The notes under the pieces were generated by a model. That model saw nothing but the letters and a program-made list of their open reading frames with translations. It made no database searches and was not told the DNA's origin. This document shows positions 41,448 to 52,983 of a DNA stretch of 64,000 nucleotides, piece after piece; the stretch's first letter is position 1, and the number at the start of each line of letters is the position of its first letter. Made by a program: the position numbers and the translations under genes. The stretch is taken from the NCBI RefSeq assembly GCF_006538165.1, contig NZ_BDLU01000032.1, forward strand, positions 62,001 through 126,000, read 5' to 3'. Source of the DNA: Komagataeibacter diospyri. Its GTDB lineage: Bacteria > Pseudomonadota > Alphaproteobacteria > Acetobacterales > Acetobacteraceae.

Positions 41448-42065
41448 TCAGGCAGAGGGAAATCGGTCGGTCAGGATGACTTCGCTGTCAGGCAGCCTGC
41501 CCACGCGCGGCGGGGCATGTTCCGTGCCCTTGCCGATGACGACAAACATGGCCACCACATGGTCGGCCGGCAGGTTGATCAGGCGGCCGACCGCGTCATA
41601 ATCAAACCCGTCCATGGGACAGGACTGGTAGCCCATGGCCGTGGCGGCCAGCATGAGTGTCTGGGCTGCAAGCCCCGCGCTGCGCATGGTTTCGTCCTGC
41701 TGGACCCATTCGCGGCCTTCGTAATAACCCCGGATCATCTCCGCCATGCGCTGCTTCACGTCATCGGGCGCGCCATCGAAATAACGGGCCGGGTCCTTCT
41801 TCCACGCATCACGGTCGGCACAGATCACGATCAGGGCGGAGGCATCGGTCACATCGGGCTGGTCCCACGCCACCTTGCGCAGTTCATGACGCAGGGCCGG
41901 ATCGCGCACCACCACGAAACGGCAGTGCTGGATATTGAATGCCGAAGGCGCACGGCGCGCGGCTGCAAGCAGTTCATGCAGTTCCGCCGGGCTTATCGCG
42001 TGATCCGGGTCATACGCACGGATGGCGCGCCGGGTCCGGATGGCCTCAAGAGTATCCACTGTCAC
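41448..42065 (-). CDS. Nitroreductase-family FMN oxidoreductase
   Basis: The 205-residue protein starts MTVDTLEAIRTRRAIRAYDP, the RRxxRxY FMN-binding motif, then LLAAARRAPSAFNIQHCRFV and a C-terminal AAQTLMLAATAMGYQSCPMD and GKGTEHAPPR. These enzymes reduce quinones, nitro groups or other electrophiles with NAD(P)H. The start is a GTG at 42065 after GGGGAG. It follows metW by 20 bases, so it is probably the last gene of the metX operon. Physiological substrate unknown. Confidence 0.85.
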   Translation of the reverse strand: MTVDTLEAIRTRRAIRAYDPDHAISPAELHELLAAARRAPSAFNIQHCRFVVVRDPALRHELRKVAWDQPDVTDASALIVICADRDAWKKDPARYFDGAPDDVKQRMAEMIRGYYEGREWVQQDETMRSAGLAAQTLMLAATAMGYQSCPMDGFDYDAVGRLINLPADHVVAMFVVIGKGTEHAPPRVGRLPDSEVILTDRFPSA

Positions 42066-42085
42066 ATCTCCCCACCGTGGCGACT

Positions 42086-42700
42086 TTATTTATGGGGGGT
42101 ATCCTTGCGCCGTAACAGAAACAGCGCCTGTTCCCCAAACAGGTTGGCCAGCCGGATCGAACGCCGCCACGGTGCGCGCTCGCCATCTTCATCAACAGCC
42201 ATCCACTGCTGGACAACATAACCCTCGTCCCGGCACAGCGTCAAAAAGTCGAGGATCGTGCACGGGTGGATATTGGGCGTGTCGTACCACGGCGTGCTCC
42301 ACACGCTGGTCATGGGCATGCGCCCGCGCATCAGAAGCTGCATGCGCAACCGCCAGTGGCCGAAATTGGGGAATGACACGATGGCGTAACGCCCGATACG
42401 CAGCATCTGGCGCAGCACCTCCCGCGGGCGTTCGACCGCCTGCAGGGTGCGCTGCAGCACCACGTAATCAAACGCATTGTCGGGGTAATGGACAAGGTCG
42501 TGGTCCGCGTCCCCGTGCATGACCGGCAGGCCATGGGCAACAGAACGCGTAACCTCGCGCATGTCGATCTCGATCCCGCGCGCATCACACCCGCTGTTGC
42601 GGAACAGGTAGTCCAGCAGCGCGCCGTCACCACTGCCCACATCCAGCACGCGGGTCCGGGGACGGATCATGCCCGCGATCAGGCGCTGATCAAGCCGCAT
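42086..42700 (-). CDS. metW: Methionine biosynthesis protein MetW
   Basis: The 204-residue protein has a SAM-type fold: RVLDVGSGDGALLDYL (motif I), ARGIEIDMREV, DFDYVVLQRTLQAV-type motif IV and IVSFPNFGHWRLRMQL, which is diagnostic of MetW, with TPWYDTPNIHPCTILDF. MetW works with MetX in acylation of homoserine in many proteobacteria. The start at 42700 overlaps the metX stop by a few bases (TGACCATG context), so translation is coupled. Confidence 0.9.
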   Translation of the reverse strand: MRLDQRLIAGMIRPRTRVLDVGSGDGALLDYLFRNSGCDARGIEIDMREVTRSVAHGLPVMHGDADHDLVHYPDNAFDYVVLQRTLQAVERPREVLRQMLRIGRYAIVSFPNFGHWRLRMQLLMRGRMPMTSVWSTPWYDTPNIHPCTILDFLTLCRDEGYVVQQWMAVDEDGERAPWRRSIRLANLFGEQALFLLRRKDTPHK

Positions 42701-42702
42701 GG

Positions 42703-43872
42703 TCAGCCAATCCCCGCATGTTCGGCTGCCCCGCACAGGAAGCCACGGATGGTCCGGTCGAAATCAGGTTCATCCAGCAGGAAGGCATCATGACCCTTGT
42801 CACTATCGATCTCGACAAAGGATACGTTTGCCGCGACCTGGTTGAGCGCACGCGCCAGAAGCCGCGCCTGCGACGTGGGGAACAGCCAGTCAGACGAAAA
42901 CGATATGATGCAGAAGCGCGTGCGCGTGCCCTGGAACGGACGCGACATGTCACCATCATGCTCGGCCCCGAGGTCGAAATAATCCATCGCGCGCGTGATC
43001 GTCAGGTAGGAATTGGCGTCAAACCGCCGCACGAAGGTCGATCCCTGGTGACGCAGGTAGCTTTCCACCTCAAACATCTCACCAAACAGCGCGCCCGGTC
43101 CCCCTGCGGCCCCACGCCCGGGAGTCGTGCGCACGCGGCGGCCGAATTTGCGTGTCAGCGCCGCTTCGGACAGGTAGGTGATGTGCGCCATCATGCGCGC
43201 GACCGCCAGCCCGCGGGCCGGGATCTCGTTACATTCCCAGTACCGCCCCCCATGCCATTGCGGGTCGGCGAATATGGCCTGGCGGCTGACTTCGTTGAAG
43301 GCGATGTTCTGCGCCGAATGGAAGGGGGATGTCGCAATAGGCATGGCCGCGAACACCTGCTCCGGATAGGTTGCGCACCATTCCAGCACCTGCATGCCGC
43401 CCATGGATCCGCCAACCACCGCCAGCAGGCGGTCAATGCCCATATGTGCGACCAGAAGATGCTGCGCGCGTACCATGTCACGGATGGTGATGGCAGGGAA
43501 ATCGGTGCCCCATGGCTCCTCCGTCCCGTCTTCGTTCACCCGCAGGCTGCGCGGGCCGGTCGTGCCCATGCACCCGCCCAGCACATTGATGCAGATGACG
43601 AAGAAACGGTCGGTATCAATCGGCAGGCCCGGACCGACCATGCGTCCCCACCATCCGGGCTTGCCGGTCAGGGGATGGGGGTCGGCCACATACTGGTCGC
43701 CTGTCAGCGCATGGCAGACAAGGATCGCATTGTCACGCGCGGGCGACAGGGTGCCATAGGTACGGTACGCCACATCCACCGGGGCAAGGTGGAAGCCACA
43801 GTCCAGCTGCAATCCGTCAGGAAAGCTGACATGCTGGTGCGACAGGGTGGTAGCGGGATTGGTCTGGTCCAT
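42703..43872 (-). CDS. metX: Homoserine O-acetyltransferase MetX
   Basis: The 389-residue alpha/beta-hydrolase transfers an acyl group from acyl-CoA to homoserine, the first committed step of methionine synthesis. Seen: the [12 protein letters not shown] nucleophile elbow, [12 protein letters not shown], an acidic residue in [11 protein letters not shown], and the catalytic histidine in [10 protein letters not shown]. MetX-type enzymes can use acetyl- or succinyl-CoA and the sequence alone does not settle which. The ATG at 43872 begins the family-typical sequence; the frame opens earlier at 43950. No known riboswitch is recognised in the 116 bases before it. Confidence 0.9.
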   Translation of the reverse strand: MDQTNPATTLSHQHVSFPDGLQLDCGFHLAPVDVAYRTYGTLSPARDNAILVCHALTGDQYVADPHPLTGKPGWWGRMVGPGLPIDTDRFFVICINVLGGCMGTTGPRSLRVNEDGTEEPWGTDFPAITIRDMVRAQHLLVAHMGIDRLLAVVGGSMGGMQVLEWCATYPEQVFAAMPIATSPFHSAQNIAFNEVSRQAIFADPQWHGGRYWECNEIPARGLAVARMMAHITYLSEAALTRKFGRRVRTTPGRGAAGGPGALFGEMFEVESYLRHQGSTFVRRFDANSYLTITRAMDYFDLGAEHDGDMSRPFQGTRTRFCIISFSSDWLFPTSQARLLARALNQVAANVSFVEIDSDKGHDAFLLDEPDFDRTIRGFLCGAAEHAGIG

Positions 43873-43967
43873 TCTGTATCCGGCATTGCGTCGACAGGGA
43901 CAATGAAAAAAACTGACAGGGGTTGCGTATGGCACCCCGGCCCGGCACATGCAAGGTTCATGGCACG

Positions 43968-43987
43968 CCCCGGCCGCCGGGCCGGGG
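43968..43987 (-). terminator. GC hairpin directly after dnaE
   Basis: CCCCGGCC and GGCCGGGG form a perfect 8-base stem with a 4-base loop, one base past the dnaE stop. There is no adjacent T run. It may slow or pause transcription into metX rather than end it. Confidence 0.4.
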
Positions 43988-43988
43988 T

Positions 43989-46900
43989 TCAGAACTGCTC
44001 GACCCTGCCCACCCCTTCAATGGCCTTGATCATCTGCGCCACGCGGGGGGTTACGCGGTAACGCTCGGCCAGCGTCAGTTCCACATCGCGCGTTTCCGCA
44101 ACCGATGGCAGCAGGATCACACGGCCCCGCCCATTGCCATTGTCCTGCAACACGTCACGGATCGGTTCCAGCGCGTCCGCCCGGTCGAACCAGATGCGCA
44201 GTTCCGCCGCGGCCTCCGCCGCAGCCTGCTCCAGCTCCATCACGTCGGATGCCGTGATACGCAGCGCCTCGCCTTCCAGCTTCAGGTCCGCCGTAACCAC
44301 CACCGCATTGCCCGCCACAAGGATTTCACGCGACCGTGACAGCACTTCTGAAAAGAAGGTAATCTCACACCCACCCGACGCATCGGACAGGCGCACCCAC
44401 GCCATCTTGTTACCCGTGCGCGTGGGGCGCTCCTTGCGGTCCACCACACAGCCCGCGATCTTGACGCGACCGATACCCGCCTGCGCTGCCGCCTCCAGCC
44501 CCGTGGCCCTGACCGCCCCCAGCCTGCGCATGAGCGGGCCGTAGGAATCCAGCGGATGCCCGGTCAGGTGGAAACCGATGGCGTCGGCTTCCATGTTCAG
44601 CCGTTCGAATTCAGGCCAGTCGGCGCAGCGTGGCAGGCGCAGCGGTTCACGCTGCGCCGGCGTGCTGGCACTGCCGCCGAACAGCCCGATCTGGCCGCTG
44701 GCGGCTTCCTGCGCATTGGCCTGCGCGCGCCGCATCACGGTTTCAGCCCCCCCGCAGGCCTGTGCGCGGTTTGGCAGGATGGTGTCAAATGCCCCCGCGC
44801 GGGCAAGGTTTTCCAACTGCATCTTGTTGACCTGTTTAGGGTCAAGACGGGCTGCCAGATCCTCAAGGTCGGTAAAGGGCCTGTCACCGCGCACCGCCAC
44901 CAGCGACTGCATGGCGCTCAGACCGACCTTTTTTACCGCGGCCAGCGCGTAGCGGATGCCATAGCCTTTGCCATCGGGCAGTTTTTCCACCGTAAAATCG
45001 GGGCCAGAGGCATTGATGTCAGGCGGCAGGATGGGAATGCCCAGCCGGTCGGCTTCCTGTCGCAGGCCCGCCAGCTTGTCGGTCTTTTCACGCGCAAGCG
45101 ACATGCAGGCCGCAATGAAGGCGACGGGATGGTTCGCCTTCATCCACGCCGTCTGGTACGACACCAGCGCGTAGGCGGCGGCATGGGATTTGTTGAACCC
45201 GTAATCGGCGAACTTGGCCATGAGGTCGAACACCTCGGCAGCCTTTTCGCGCTCGATCCCGCGCTTCATCGCCCCTTCGGTAAAGATCACGCGCTGGCGG
45301 TCCATTTCCGCGCGGATCTTCTTGCCCATGGCGCGCCGCAGCAGGTCGGCCCCGCCCAGGCTGTAGCCCGCCATTTTCTGGGCAATCTGCATGACCTGTT
45401 CCTGATAGACCATGATACCGTAGGTCTCTTCCAGGATCTCGCGGATTTCCTCGTGCGGCGGCTCCCACGGCTCACCATGCTTGCGCCTGCAGTAATCGGG
45501 AATGTTGGCCATGGGACCGGGACGGTACAGCGCCACGGCGGCAATCAGGTCTTCCAGCCGGGTCGGGCGCATCTGCTTGAGCACGTCGCGCATGCCAGCG
45601 CCTTCGAACTGGAATACGCCGCCGGTATCGCCGCGCGCCAGCATGTCGTAGGTCAGTTCGTCATCCAGTGGCAGGGCCGACAGATCGACCTCGACCCCCA
45701 TGCCGTGCAGGAACTGCACCGCACGTTGCAGGATGGTCAGCGTGGTCAGGCCAAGGAAGTCGAATTTGACCAGCCCCGCCTGCTCCACGAATTTCATGTT
45801 GTACTGCGTGACCAGCATATCACTCTTGGGGTCGCGGTACAGCGGCACCAGTTCCACCAGTTCGCGGTCGCCAATCACAACACCGGCAGCATGGGTACTG
45901 GCATGGCGGAACAGGCCCTCCAGTTGCTGGCCGATTTCCATCAGCCGGCGGATGGCCTCATCCTCGTCACGCATTTCCTGCAGCCGCGGCTCCCCCTCGA
46001 TCGCCTGTTTCAGGGTGACCGGCTGGGCCGGGTTATTGGGGATCAGTTCAGCCACGCGGTTGACCATGCCGAATGGCAGGCCCAGTACGCGCCCCACGTC
46101 ACGTACCGCCGCACGCGCCTGCAATTTACCAAACGTGATGATCTGGGCCACGCGGTCGGGGCCGTATTCGTTACGGACGTAGCGAATGACCTCATCACGC
46201 CGGTCCTGACAGAAATCGATATCGAAGTCAGGCATCGACACACGTTCGGGGTTCAGAAACCGTTCGAACAGCAGGTTGAAGGGAATGGGGTCGATATCGG
46301 TAATGGTCAGCGCCCATGCCGCCAGCGACCCCGCACCCGACCCGCGCCCTGGCCCCACGGGTATGTCATGCGCCTTGGCCCACTGGATGAAGTCGGCCAC
46401 GATCATGAAATAACCGGGAAAACCCATCTGGGCGATGATATCGAGTTCGAATGCCAGGCGTTCCTCGTATTTCGTCCGGGTCTCGTCATCGACAGTCATG
46501 CGCGACAGACGGTTTTTCAGGCCGGTCACGGCCATGTGCCGCAAGGTCTGTTCTTCGGTCTGGCCTTCTTCCACCTTGGGGCAGACCGGCAGCAGGGGCT
46601 TGCGCGTCTCCACCGCTATGGCGCAGCAGCGCGCGATGTCCAGCGTGTTGTCGCAGGCTTCGGGCAGGTCGGCGAACAGTTCGCGCATGACCTCCGGCGG
46701 CTTGAACCAGTGTTCGGGCGTTACCCGCCAGCGGTCGCGTTCGGCCATGGTGCGGCCCTGCGCGATACACAGCAGCGCATCATGCGCCTCGTACATGTCC
46801 GGCTTGGGAAAGAAGCATTCATTGGTGGCCACCAGCGGCAGGCCCATACGGTCGGCCATGGCGATCATGCCCGGTTCCACAGCACGTTCCGCCGCCTGCC

Positions 46901-47423
46901 CATGCCGGTGCAGTTCCACCGCCATGTGGCTGCCATAGGCTTCATGCAGCCGGTCCATGAGGCGCGCGGCCTCCCGCTCCTGCCCTTCGGCCAGCATGTG
47001 GAACAATGGCCCCCGGCTGCCGCCCGTCAGCAGGAACAGCCCGGCCGCGCGTTCGCATAACAGGTCGAGCGTAACGGTCGGTTCGTCCGTTTCGTGTTGC
47101 AGAAACCCCGCCGAGGACAGGAATTGCAAATTGGCCAGCCCCTCCGCATTGCGCGCCAGCAGCACCACGGGTTCCGCCGGGCTGCCGGGCTTGTCACTGC
47201 GTGACGGCAGGCCCACCTGGCAGCCGATAATGGGCTGCACGCCCTTTTTCCCGCAATATTGCGAGAATTCCAGCGCGCCGAACATGTTGCCCGTATCGGT
47301 AATGGCGACGGCAGGCATGCGCATGTCATGCGCCAGCGCCACCAGTTCAGGCACGCGGATGGCCCCCTGGCTGAGGGAATAGGCGGAGTGGACACGCAGG
47401 TGGACGAAATCGGCATGGGACAT
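43989..47423 (-). CDS. dnaE: DNA polymerase III subunit alpha
   Basis: This 1,144-residue protein is the replicative polymerase. It starts [20 protein letters not shown], the PHP domain, then has [14 protein letters not shown] and [16 protein letters not shown], which carry two catalytic aspartates, and [18 protein letters not shown] and [20 protein letters not shown] of the fingers and helix-hairpin-helix region. The C-terminal OB fold includes [20 protein letters not shown]. The length and order match DnaE1 of alphaproteobacteria. It is the downstream end of the proS-lolC-lolD block. Confidence 0.95.
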   Translation of the reverse strand: MSHADFVHLRVHSAYSLSQGAIRVPELVALAHDMRMPAVAITDTGNMFGALEFSQYCGKKGVQPIIGCQVGLPSRSDKPGSPAEPVVLLARNAEGLANLQFLSSAGFLQHETDEPTVTLDLLCERAAGLFLLTGGSRGPLFHMLAEGQEREAARLMDRLHEAYGSHMAVELHRHGQAAERAVEPGMIAMADRMGLPLVATNECFFPKPDMYEAHDALLCIAQGRTMAERDRWRVTPEHWFKPPEVMRELFADLPEACDNTLDIARCCAIAVETRKPLLPVCPKVEEGQTEEQTLRHMAVTGLKNRLSRMTVDDETRTKYEERLAFELDIIAQMGFPGYFMIVADFIQWAKAHDIPVGPGRGSGAGSLAAWALTITDIDPIPFNLLFERFLNPERVSMPDFDIDFCQDRRDEVIRYVRNEYGPDRVAQIITFGKLQARAAVRDVGRVLGLPFGMVNRVAELIPNNPAQPVTLKQAIEGEPRLQEMRDEDEAIRRLMEIGQQLEGLFRHASTHAAGVVIGDRELVELVPLYRDPKSDMLVTQYNMKFVEQAGLVKFDFLGLTTLTILQRAVQFLHGMGVEVDLSALPLDDELTYDMLARGDTGGVFQFEGAGMRDVLKQMRPTRLEDLIAAVALYRPGPMANIPDYCRRKHGEPWEPPHEEIREILEETYGIMVYQEQVMQIAQKMAGYSLGGADLLRRAMGKKIRAEMDRQRVIFTEGAMKRGIEREKAAEVFDLMAKFADYGFNKSHAAAYALVSYQTAWMKANHPVAFIAACMSLAREKTDKLAGLRQEADRLGIPILPPDINASGPDFTVEKLPDGKGYGIRYALAAVKKVGLSAMQSLVAVRGDRPFTDLEDLAARLDPKQVNKMQLENLARAGAFDTILPNRAQACGGAETVMRRAQANAQEAASGQIGLFGGSASTPAQREPLRLPRCADWPEFERLNMEADAIGFHLTGHPLDSYGPLMRRLGAVRATGLEAAAQAGIGRVKIAGCVVDRKERPTRTGNKMAWVRLSDASGGCEITFFSEVLSRSREILVAGNAVVVTADLKLEGEALRITASDVMELEQAAAEAAAELRIWFDRADALEPIRDVLQDNGNGRGRVILLPSVAETRDVELTLAERYRVTPRVAQMIKAIEGVGRVEQF

Positions 47424-47535
47424 ACGGTCATTCTACCGCACTCCACCTTCAATGTGCACTCCCCATCCCGCATGCAGACGCAATGGCGAAGCGGGTCACT
47501 TGATCAGAATGGCATGGAAGACGAAGATGGCGTGT

Positions 47536-47566
47536 ACCTGACCTTCTGACAGGCAGAAGGTCAGGT
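47536..47566 (-). terminator. Perfect 13-bp hairpin between lolD and dnaE
   Basis: ACCTGACCTTCTG pairs perfectly with CAGAAGGTCAGGT around ACAGG. No T run on either strand, so it is more likely an RNA stem or protein site than a rho-independent terminator. It lies 127 bases past the lolD stop. Confidence 0.4.
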
Positions 47567-47692
47567 CGCTGCATGAAACTTTGCTTTCATCCATTTTCCT
47601 GCACAACGGTACGAGGCGATCGGAGCGCTCCGTACGCTGCCCCATATCCCGTGAACAGGACAGGTACCTGCTGGTGCCTGCGGCGACCGAAA

Positions 47693-48403
47693 TCAGGCCG
47701 CCGTGTTTTCCACCGGCACAACCAGCCCGTCACGAAGGGTCACGATACGGTCCATGCGGCGTGCAAGGTCCATGTTATGGGTTGCGATCAGGGCGGCGAC
47801 CCCGTGGGCCCGCACGGTTTCCAGCAGCGCGTCGAACACCGCATCAGACGTATTCACATCCAGGTTGCCCGTCGGCTCGTCAGCCAGCAGGACATGCGGA
47901 CGGTTGGCCAGTGCGCGTGCAATGGCCACGCGCTGCTTTTCCCCTCCCGACAGCTTGCCCGGCAGGTGATCCAGCCGGTGCGCCAGCCCGAAAATGGACA
48001 GCAGTTCATCCGCCCGCGCACGTGCGGCCCTGCGCGCAATGCCCGCGATCATCTGCGGTAGCATGACGTTTTCACGCGCGCTGAATTCAGCCAGCAGATG
48101 ATGGAACTGGTACACGAACCCGATCCGGTCGCGCCTGATTTCGGTGCGCCGGGCATCCATCAGCGCACCCGCATCCTGCCCCGCCACCATGACACAGCCC
48201 GCATCCGGCTTTTCCAGCAGCCCCGCCAGATGCAGCAGCGTGGACTTACCCGTGCCCGACGGTGCGACAAGGGCCACGATCTCACCGGCGTGCAGCGTCA
48301 GATCCGCGCCGCGCAGCACATCCAGCGTTTCCTCTCCACTGACATAACGGCGCACGACACCATCCATGCGTAGCGGTGGGGCGGCATTCAGGACATCACT
48401 CAT
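47693..48403 (-). CDS. lolD: Lipoprotein-releasing ABC transporter ATPase LolD
   Basis: The 236-residue ATPase has Walker [10 protein letters not shown], an [10 protein letters not shown]-loop, the [19 protein letters not shown] signature and [11 protein letters not shown] Walker B, all in LolD form. It powers release of outer-membrane lipoproteins from the inner membrane to LolA. It overlaps the end of lolC by eight bases, so the two are co-translated. Only one transmembrane partner gene is present, as in many alphaproteobacteria. Confidence 0.92.
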   Translation of the reverse strand: MSDVLNAAPPLRMDGVVRRYVSGEETLDVLRGADLTLHAGEIVALVAPSGTGKSTLLHLAGLLEKPDAGCVMVAGQDAGALMDARRTEIRRDRIGFVYQFHHLLAEFSARENVMLPQMIAGIARRAARARADELLSIFGLAHRLDHLPGKLSGGEKQRVAIARALANRPHVLLADEPTGNLDVNTSDAVFDALLETVRAHGVAALIATHNMDLARRMDRIVTLRDGLVVPVENTAA

Positions 48404-49640
48404 GGCGCAGGGCCTCCACCGGGTCGGTTTTCGCAGCCCGCCATGACGGATACAGCGTCGCCAGCAGCGACAGCACCAGCGCCATCACGATCACTTCGAT
48501 CACCTGCGACCAGATCAGCCTGGCGGGCAGATGTTCCAGATAATAGACCTCGGGATTGAACAGGTTGGTGCCTGTGATGCGCTGCAGAAGCTGGCGGATA
48601 TGTTCGATATTCAGGCAGAACACGATGCCCAGCCCGGTACCCACAAACGTGCCGGTCACCCCCACTGACGCCCCGCACATGAGGAAGATACGCATGATCG
48701 CCCCGCGCGTGGCCCCAAGGGTGCGCAGTACGGCAATATCCGCGCCCTTGTCCTTGACCATCATGATCAGCGATGAAATCACGTTGAAGGCGGCGACAAG
48801 GATGATCAGCGTCAGGATCAGGAACATCACGTTCTGTTCCACCTGCACCGCGCCGAAGAAGGCATTGTTGCTCTGCGTCCAGTCCATGACGCGCACATTG
48901 CCATCCATGACCTTCTCGATCGCCTGACGGATGGGGCTGACATTTTCCGCGTCCCGGGTCATGACCTGCACCTGCGTCACCTGCCCCGGTAGCTGGAAAT
49001 ACACCTGAGCCGCATGCAGCGGCAGGAAGACATAGCTGGCATTATAGTCATTCACCCCGGCATCGAATATGGCCACCACGCGATAGGCACGCACGCGCGG
49101 CATGGTGCCAAATGCGGTCGCCGCCCCCTGCGGGGAAACCAGCGTCAGCCTGCCGCCGATCGTCAGTCCCGCGCGTTCCGCCAGCGTGGTGCCGACGATG
49201 ATGGTGTCATCCGCGCCAAAGTCGTCCACGGACCCCGCGACAAGGTTGTCGCTGACTTCATGCAGCGCCAGCAGGTCGGCCCGCGTCATGCCGCGCACCA
49301 GTCCGCCCGCATTGTAGCTGCCGGAATTGAGCAGCACCTGCGATTCAACCAGAGGCGCCGCCGAGACAACACCCGGCACCCTGCGCACCCGGGCCGCCAC
49401 ATCATCATAATCACTGATGGTGCGTGTCACGCCAAATACGCTGAGATCTCCATTCAGGCCGAGGATACGACCCAGCAGGTCGGCCTTGAACCCGTTCATG
49501 ACCGACATGACGATAATCAGCGTGGCGACACCCAGCGCGATCCCCACAAGCGAGAAGATCGCGATGACGGAAACGAACCGCTCCCCCCGCTGGGCATGCA
49601 GGTACCGCCCGGCGACCATCCGCTCGAAGGGGCCAAACAT
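48396..49640 (-). CDS. lolC: Lipoprotein-releasing ABC transporter permease LolC/LolE
   Basis: The 414-residue protein starts [20 protein letters not shown], then a membrane helix, a periplasmic domain of about 220 residues, and three C-terminal helices with [33 protein letters not shown] and [17 protein letters not shown], hallmarks of LolC/E. As there is a single gene, it probably acts as a homodimer (LolF-like). The start overlaps the proS stop (TGATG). Confidence 0.92.
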   Translation of the reverse strand: MFGPFERMVAGRYLHAQRGERFVSVIAIFSLVGIALGVATLIIVMSVMNGFKADLLGRILGLNGDLSVFGVTRTISDYDDVAARVRRVPGVVSAAPLVESQVLLNSGSYNAGGLVRGMTRADLLALHEVSDNLVAGSVDDFGADDTIIVGTTLAERAGLTIGGRLTLVSPQGAATAFGTMPRVRAYRVVAIFDAGVNDYNASYVFLPLHAAQVYFQLPGQVTQVQVMTRDAENVSPIRQAIEKVMDGNVRVMDWTQSNNAFFGAVQVEQNVMFLILTLIILVAAFNVISSLIMMVKDKGADIAVLRTLGATRGAIMRIFLMCGASVGVTGTFVGTGLGIVFCLNIEHIRQLLQRITGTNLFNPEVYYLEHLPARLIWSQVIEVIVMALVLSLLATLYPSWRAAKTDPVEALRHE

Positions 49641-50962
49641 CAGGCGCGTATTTTCGCGATAAGGGCCAGCGCCGCATCCACCGTTTCCTCGGTGCGCTCA
49701 CCCGTGCGGCGGTTCTTCACTTCCACCTTGCCATCCTTCGCCCCGCGCGGACCGACAATCAGCTGCCACGGATGGCCCAGCAGGTCGGCATCAGCAAACT
49801 TGGCCCCCGCGCGTTCGGCGCGGTCGTCATACAGCAGATCGTCAGGGGCGGCCGCATACAGCTTTTCACAAATGGCGTCGCACTGCGCGTCACCATTCTT
49901 CAGGTTGATGATGGCAGCCCGGAAGGGGGCGACGGAAGCGGGCCAGATAATGCCGTTGTCATCATGGCTGGCTTCAATGATCGCGGCGACAAGGCGCGAC
50001 ACGCCAATGCCGTAAGAACCCATTTCCGGATACAGCGGCGCGCCGTCAGGACCGCTTACGGCAATATCCATGGACCGGGTATATTTGCGCCCGAAGTTGA
50101 AGATATGCCCGACCTCGATGCCACGGCCCTCGCGCTGGCGTTCGGCGGGCACTTTTGCCCATGCATCCGCGTCATGCATCTCATCCGTCGCGGCATAGAA
50201 CGACGTCATGCCGGTGAAGAACTTTTCAAGCGATGCCCGGTCATTGAGGTCAACGTTCTCGCCCAGCCAGTCCTGGTCCTCCAGTGCGCTGTCAAAGAAC
50301 ACGCCACTTTCCCCCGTCGGGGCAAGGATCAGGAATTCGTGGCTCAGTTCCCCGCCAATTGGCCCGGTATCGGCGCGCATCGGGATCGCGCGCACGCCCA
50401 GACGCTGGAACGTGCGCAGATAGGCCAGCATCATGCGGCGATAGGTATCGACAGCGGATGCATGATCAAGGTCGAAGCTGTAGGCGTCCTTCATGTAGAA
50501 TTCGCGCCCGCGCATCACGCCGAAGCGGGGACGCACCTCGTCACGGAACTTCCACTGGATCTGGTACAGGACCTGCGGCAGTTCCTTGTAGGACTTGACC
50601 GCCTGTCCGAACAGGTCAGTGATCATTTCCTCGTTGGTCGGCCCGAACAGCATGTCACGTTCATGGCGGTCACGGATGCGCAGCATTTCCGGCCCGTAGG
50701 CGTCATACCGGCCTGAACGCTTCCACAGATCAGCCGACTGCATGGTGGGCATCAGCAGTTCCTGCGCGCCCACGGCATCCTGTTCGTGGCGTACGATATT
50801 CGCGATATGGCGCAGCACCCGCAGGCCGGTCGGCAGCCAGGCATAGATGCCTGCGGCTGTCTGGCGAATCATGCCCGCACGCAGCATGAGCCGGTGTGAC
50901 GTGATCTGGGCCTCGGCCGGATTTTCCTTGAGGGTCGGCAGAAAACTGCGGGACAGACGCAT
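49640..50962 (-). CDS. proS: Prolyl-tRNA synthetase, short alphaproteobacterial form
   Basis: The 440-residue class II synthetase charges tRNA-Pro. Motif 2 ([30 protein letters not shown]) and motif 3 ([17 protein letters not shown]) are clear, and the C-terminal anticodon-binding domain ends [17 protein letters not shown]. The editing domain found between motifs 2 and 3 in the E. coli enzyme is absent, which is normal for the alphaproteobacterial type. It starts the proS-lolC-lolD run. Confidence 0.93.
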   Translation of the reverse strand: MRLSRSFLPTLKENPAEAQITSHRLMLRAGMIRQTAAGIYAWLPTGLRVLRHIANIVRHEQDAVGAQELLMPTMQSADLWKRSGRYDAYGPEMLRIRDRHERDMLFGPTNEEMITDLFGQAVKSYKELPQVLYQIQWKFRDEVRPRFGVMRGREFYMKDAYSFDLDHASAVDTYRRMMLAYLRTFQRLGVRAIPMRADTGPIGGELSHEFLILAPTGESGVFFDSALEDQDWLGENVDLNDRASLEKFFTGMTSFYAATDEMHDADAWAKVPAERQREGRGIEVGHIFNFGRKYTRSMDIAVSGPDGAPLYPEMGSYGIGVSRLVAAIIEASHDDNGIIWPASVAPFRAAIINLKNGDAQCDAICEKLYAAAPDDLLYDDRAERAGAKFADADLLGHPWQLIVGPRGAKDGKVEVKNRRTGERTEETVDAALALIAKIRA

Positions 50963-51201
50963 ATCCGTATGAACCTTGAAGTATGAGAACCGATAATGCT
51001 GCGGACCCTAGACCAATCACAACGCCCGTGGAATGGGGCATATGTGTGATATCCCCCCCGGCCACACCGAAGCGTGATGGCCAAAGCCCGATAGGGCGTA
51101 AACATCCGCGTGATGAGGCATGGCGGCAACCCCGCCCCGGAGCTAAGCTGCGCAGGCAAATCTGGTTGCACACAAGACGCCGGGTTTAGGGAAAACGTAC
51201 C

Positions 51202-51243
51202 AAAAAAATAATGGCAGGAAACGGTCCGTCCGTTCCCTGCCAT
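51202..51243 (-). terminator. Rho-independent terminator between rnj and proS
   Basis: On the minus strand ATGGCAGGGAACGG pairs with CCGTTTCCTGCCAT (one bulge) and is followed by TATTTTTTTGG. It lies past the rnj stop and the dispersed repeat, so it ends the nuo-birA-rnj transcript. Confidence 0.75.
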
Positions 51244-51253
51244 AATCATTTAA

Positions 51254-51333
51254 AGAAGTTTTTGGTAAAGCTTTTTTCAAAAAGCTTCCAAAGAACGCCG
51301 CCTTTTTTGAAAAAGGTGGTTACCAGAAACTTC
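51254..51333 (-). repeat. Dispersed intergenic repeat, best-preserved copy
   Basis: AAGTTTTTGGTAAAGC, then the palindrome AAGCTTTTTTCAAAAAGCTT, a CCAAAGAACG spacer, a GCCGCC...GGTGGT palindrome with a TTTTTTGAAAAA centre, and CCAGAAACTT. It starts seven bases past the rnj stop, inside the 377-base gap before proS. Confidence 0.7.
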
Positions 51334-51339
51334 CATCAA

Positions 51340-52983
51340 CTATACCCGCAGCAGATGCACATCGACCAGCGGACGCTTCTGCAGCTTGCGACCCAGCGCA
51401 CGACGCAGGGCGGTCTTGGCCGCTTCGCGGAAGGTGGTGTCGTTTTCACGCAGTTCATCAGGGATCTCGTCCAGCGCATTGCCGAATTCTTCGGTCACGC
51501 GCTGTGTTTCGGGGTCTTCGGCATCCAGCAGGCCGGGCGCGCTGACCTTCGGGTCGCCGATCAGGTAGCCTTCGTCATCCACAGCGAAGCTGCCAAGCAC
51601 CATGCCGTTGAACAGCATCCGCCGCCGCGCCGACAGCACGCCACCATTCATGGGCAGAATACGTCCGCCATCCAGCACCAGACGCCCGGTGGGAGCGGTA
51701 TCGCCAATTTCGACCCCATCGGCGCGGATGTCGAGGATATCGCCATCTTCCAGCAGCACGGGTTCGATATTCAGTTCCTGCGCAATGGCGGCATTGGCTG
51801 TCAGGTGACGCCATTCACCATGCACCGGGATCAGGAAACGCGGGCGCACAAGGTCATACAGCCTGCGCACGTCGCCACCCGTGGCGTGGCCCGATACGTG
51901 CACAAGGTGATCCTTGTCAGTAATCACATGCACGCCGCGACGGGTCAGGCTGTCCTGCACCTGAATCACGGCCTGCTCGTTACCGGGGATCATGCGGCTG
52001 CTGTAAATGACCGTATCCCCTTCACCCAGCGCAATGTTGGGGTGGGTGTCGGCCGCGATACGCGACAGGGCGGAACGGGGTTCGCCCTGGCTGCCGGTCA
52101 CGATCAGCAGGATCTGGTTGTCGGGGATGGAATTGGCGTCCTGTTCCGACAGGAAATGCGGCACATCCGACAGGTAACCGCATTCACGCGCTGCGACCTC
52201 AAGGTTGCGCAGGCTGCGCCCGACCACGGCCACGCGGCGGCCAGCGGCCTTTGCCGCCATGGCCAGCGTTTCCACGCGGGCGACGTTACTGGCGAAGCAG
52301 GTCACCGCGATCCGCCCCTCAAGCGAGGCGATGAGACGCGTCATCTCGCGCCGCACGTCGGCTTCGGATGCAGACGGGCCTTCGGTGCGGACATTGGTGC
52401 TGTCGCACACCATGGCCAGCACGCCCTCACGCCCCAGTTCAGCAAAGGTTTCAAGGTCGGTCGGCGGCCCCACCTGCGGATCGGGATCGATCTTCCAGTC
52501 ACCGGTATGGACAATGATGCCCTGCGGCGTGCGCAGCACCAGCGACTGCGATTCCGGCACCGAATGCGTGACCGAGACGAAGCGCAGGTCAAACGGCCCG
52601 ACCGTAAAGGCGCTGCCGGGGGCGACCACATGAATGGGCACCTGCTGCAACAGCCCGGCTTCCCCCAGCTTGCGGCGCAGCACGGCGGCTGCAAACGGCG
52701 TGACATAGACCGGGCAGCCAAGCTGCGGCCACAGATGGGCGATCGCGCCCAGATGGTCTTCATGCGCGTGGGTGACCACCAGCCCGGTCAGCCTGTCCCT
52801 GCGTTCGGCAATGAAAACCGGGTCTGGCAGGATGATTTCCGCTTCCGGCGTGTCATTGCCGCTGAAGCCGATGCCACAATCCACCGCAAGCCATGCCTCA
52901 CCCTGCCGGTACAGGTTGAGGTTCATGCCGATTTCGCCTGTCCCGCCTAACGGAAGGAATGAAACGCCTGTCATATCATTCAT
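51340..52983 (-). CDS. rnj: Ribonuclease J
   Basis: The 547-residue metallo-beta-lactamase/beta-CASP nuclease has THAHEDHLGAI (HxHxDH metal motif), SVTHSVPES, VHTGDWKIDP, the beta-CASP region VTCFASNVARVETLAMAAKA, TGSQGEPRSAL, and HVSGHATGGDVRRLYDLVRP with PVHGEWRHL. It degrades and matures RNA from the 5' end. Alphaproteobacteria often carry rnj between nuoN/birA and proS, as here. The ATG at 52983 with AGGA upstream is preferred over the TTG just before it. Confidence 0.93.
   Translation of the reverse strand: MNDMTGVSFLPLGGTGEIGMNLNLYRQGEAWLAVDCGIGFSGNDTPEAEIILPDPVFIAERRDRLTGLVVTHAHEDHLGAIAHLWPQLGCPVYVTPFAAAVLRRKLGEAGLLQQVPIHVVAPGSAFTVGPFDLRFVSVTHSVPESQSLVLRTPQGIIVHTGDWKIDPDPQVGPPTDLETFAELGREGVLAMVCDSTNVRTEGPSASEADVRREMTRLIASLEGRIAVTCFASNVARVETLAMAAKAAGRRVAVVGRSLRNLEVAARECGYLSDVPHFLSEQDANSIPDNQILLIVTGSQGEPRSALSRIAADTHPNIALGEGDTVIYSSRMIPGNEQAVIQVQDSLTRRGVHVITDKDHLVHVSGHATGGDVRRLYDLVRPRFLIPVHGEWRHLTANAAIAQELNIEPVLLEDGDILDIRADGVEIGDTAPTGRLVLDGGRILPMNGGVLSARRRMLFNGMVLGSFAVDDEGYLIGDPKVSAPGLLDAEDPETQRVTEEFGNALDEIPDELRENDTTFREAAKTALRRALGRKLQKRPLVDVHLLRV

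Noticed and set aside
43873-43988. SAM-type riboswitch before metX
   Set aside because: I looked for one because alphaproteobacterial met genes often have it, but no recognisable core was found; only a GC hairpin is clear.
44556-47060. 834-residue plus-strand open frame
   Set aside because: Antisense shadow of dnaE in GC-rich DNA.
47515-47550. 11-residue frame MEDEDGVYLTF resembling the start of the 13259 protein
   Set aside because: Too short to call a gene; the shared 17 bases could be chance. Mentioned only as a hint of a truncated copy.
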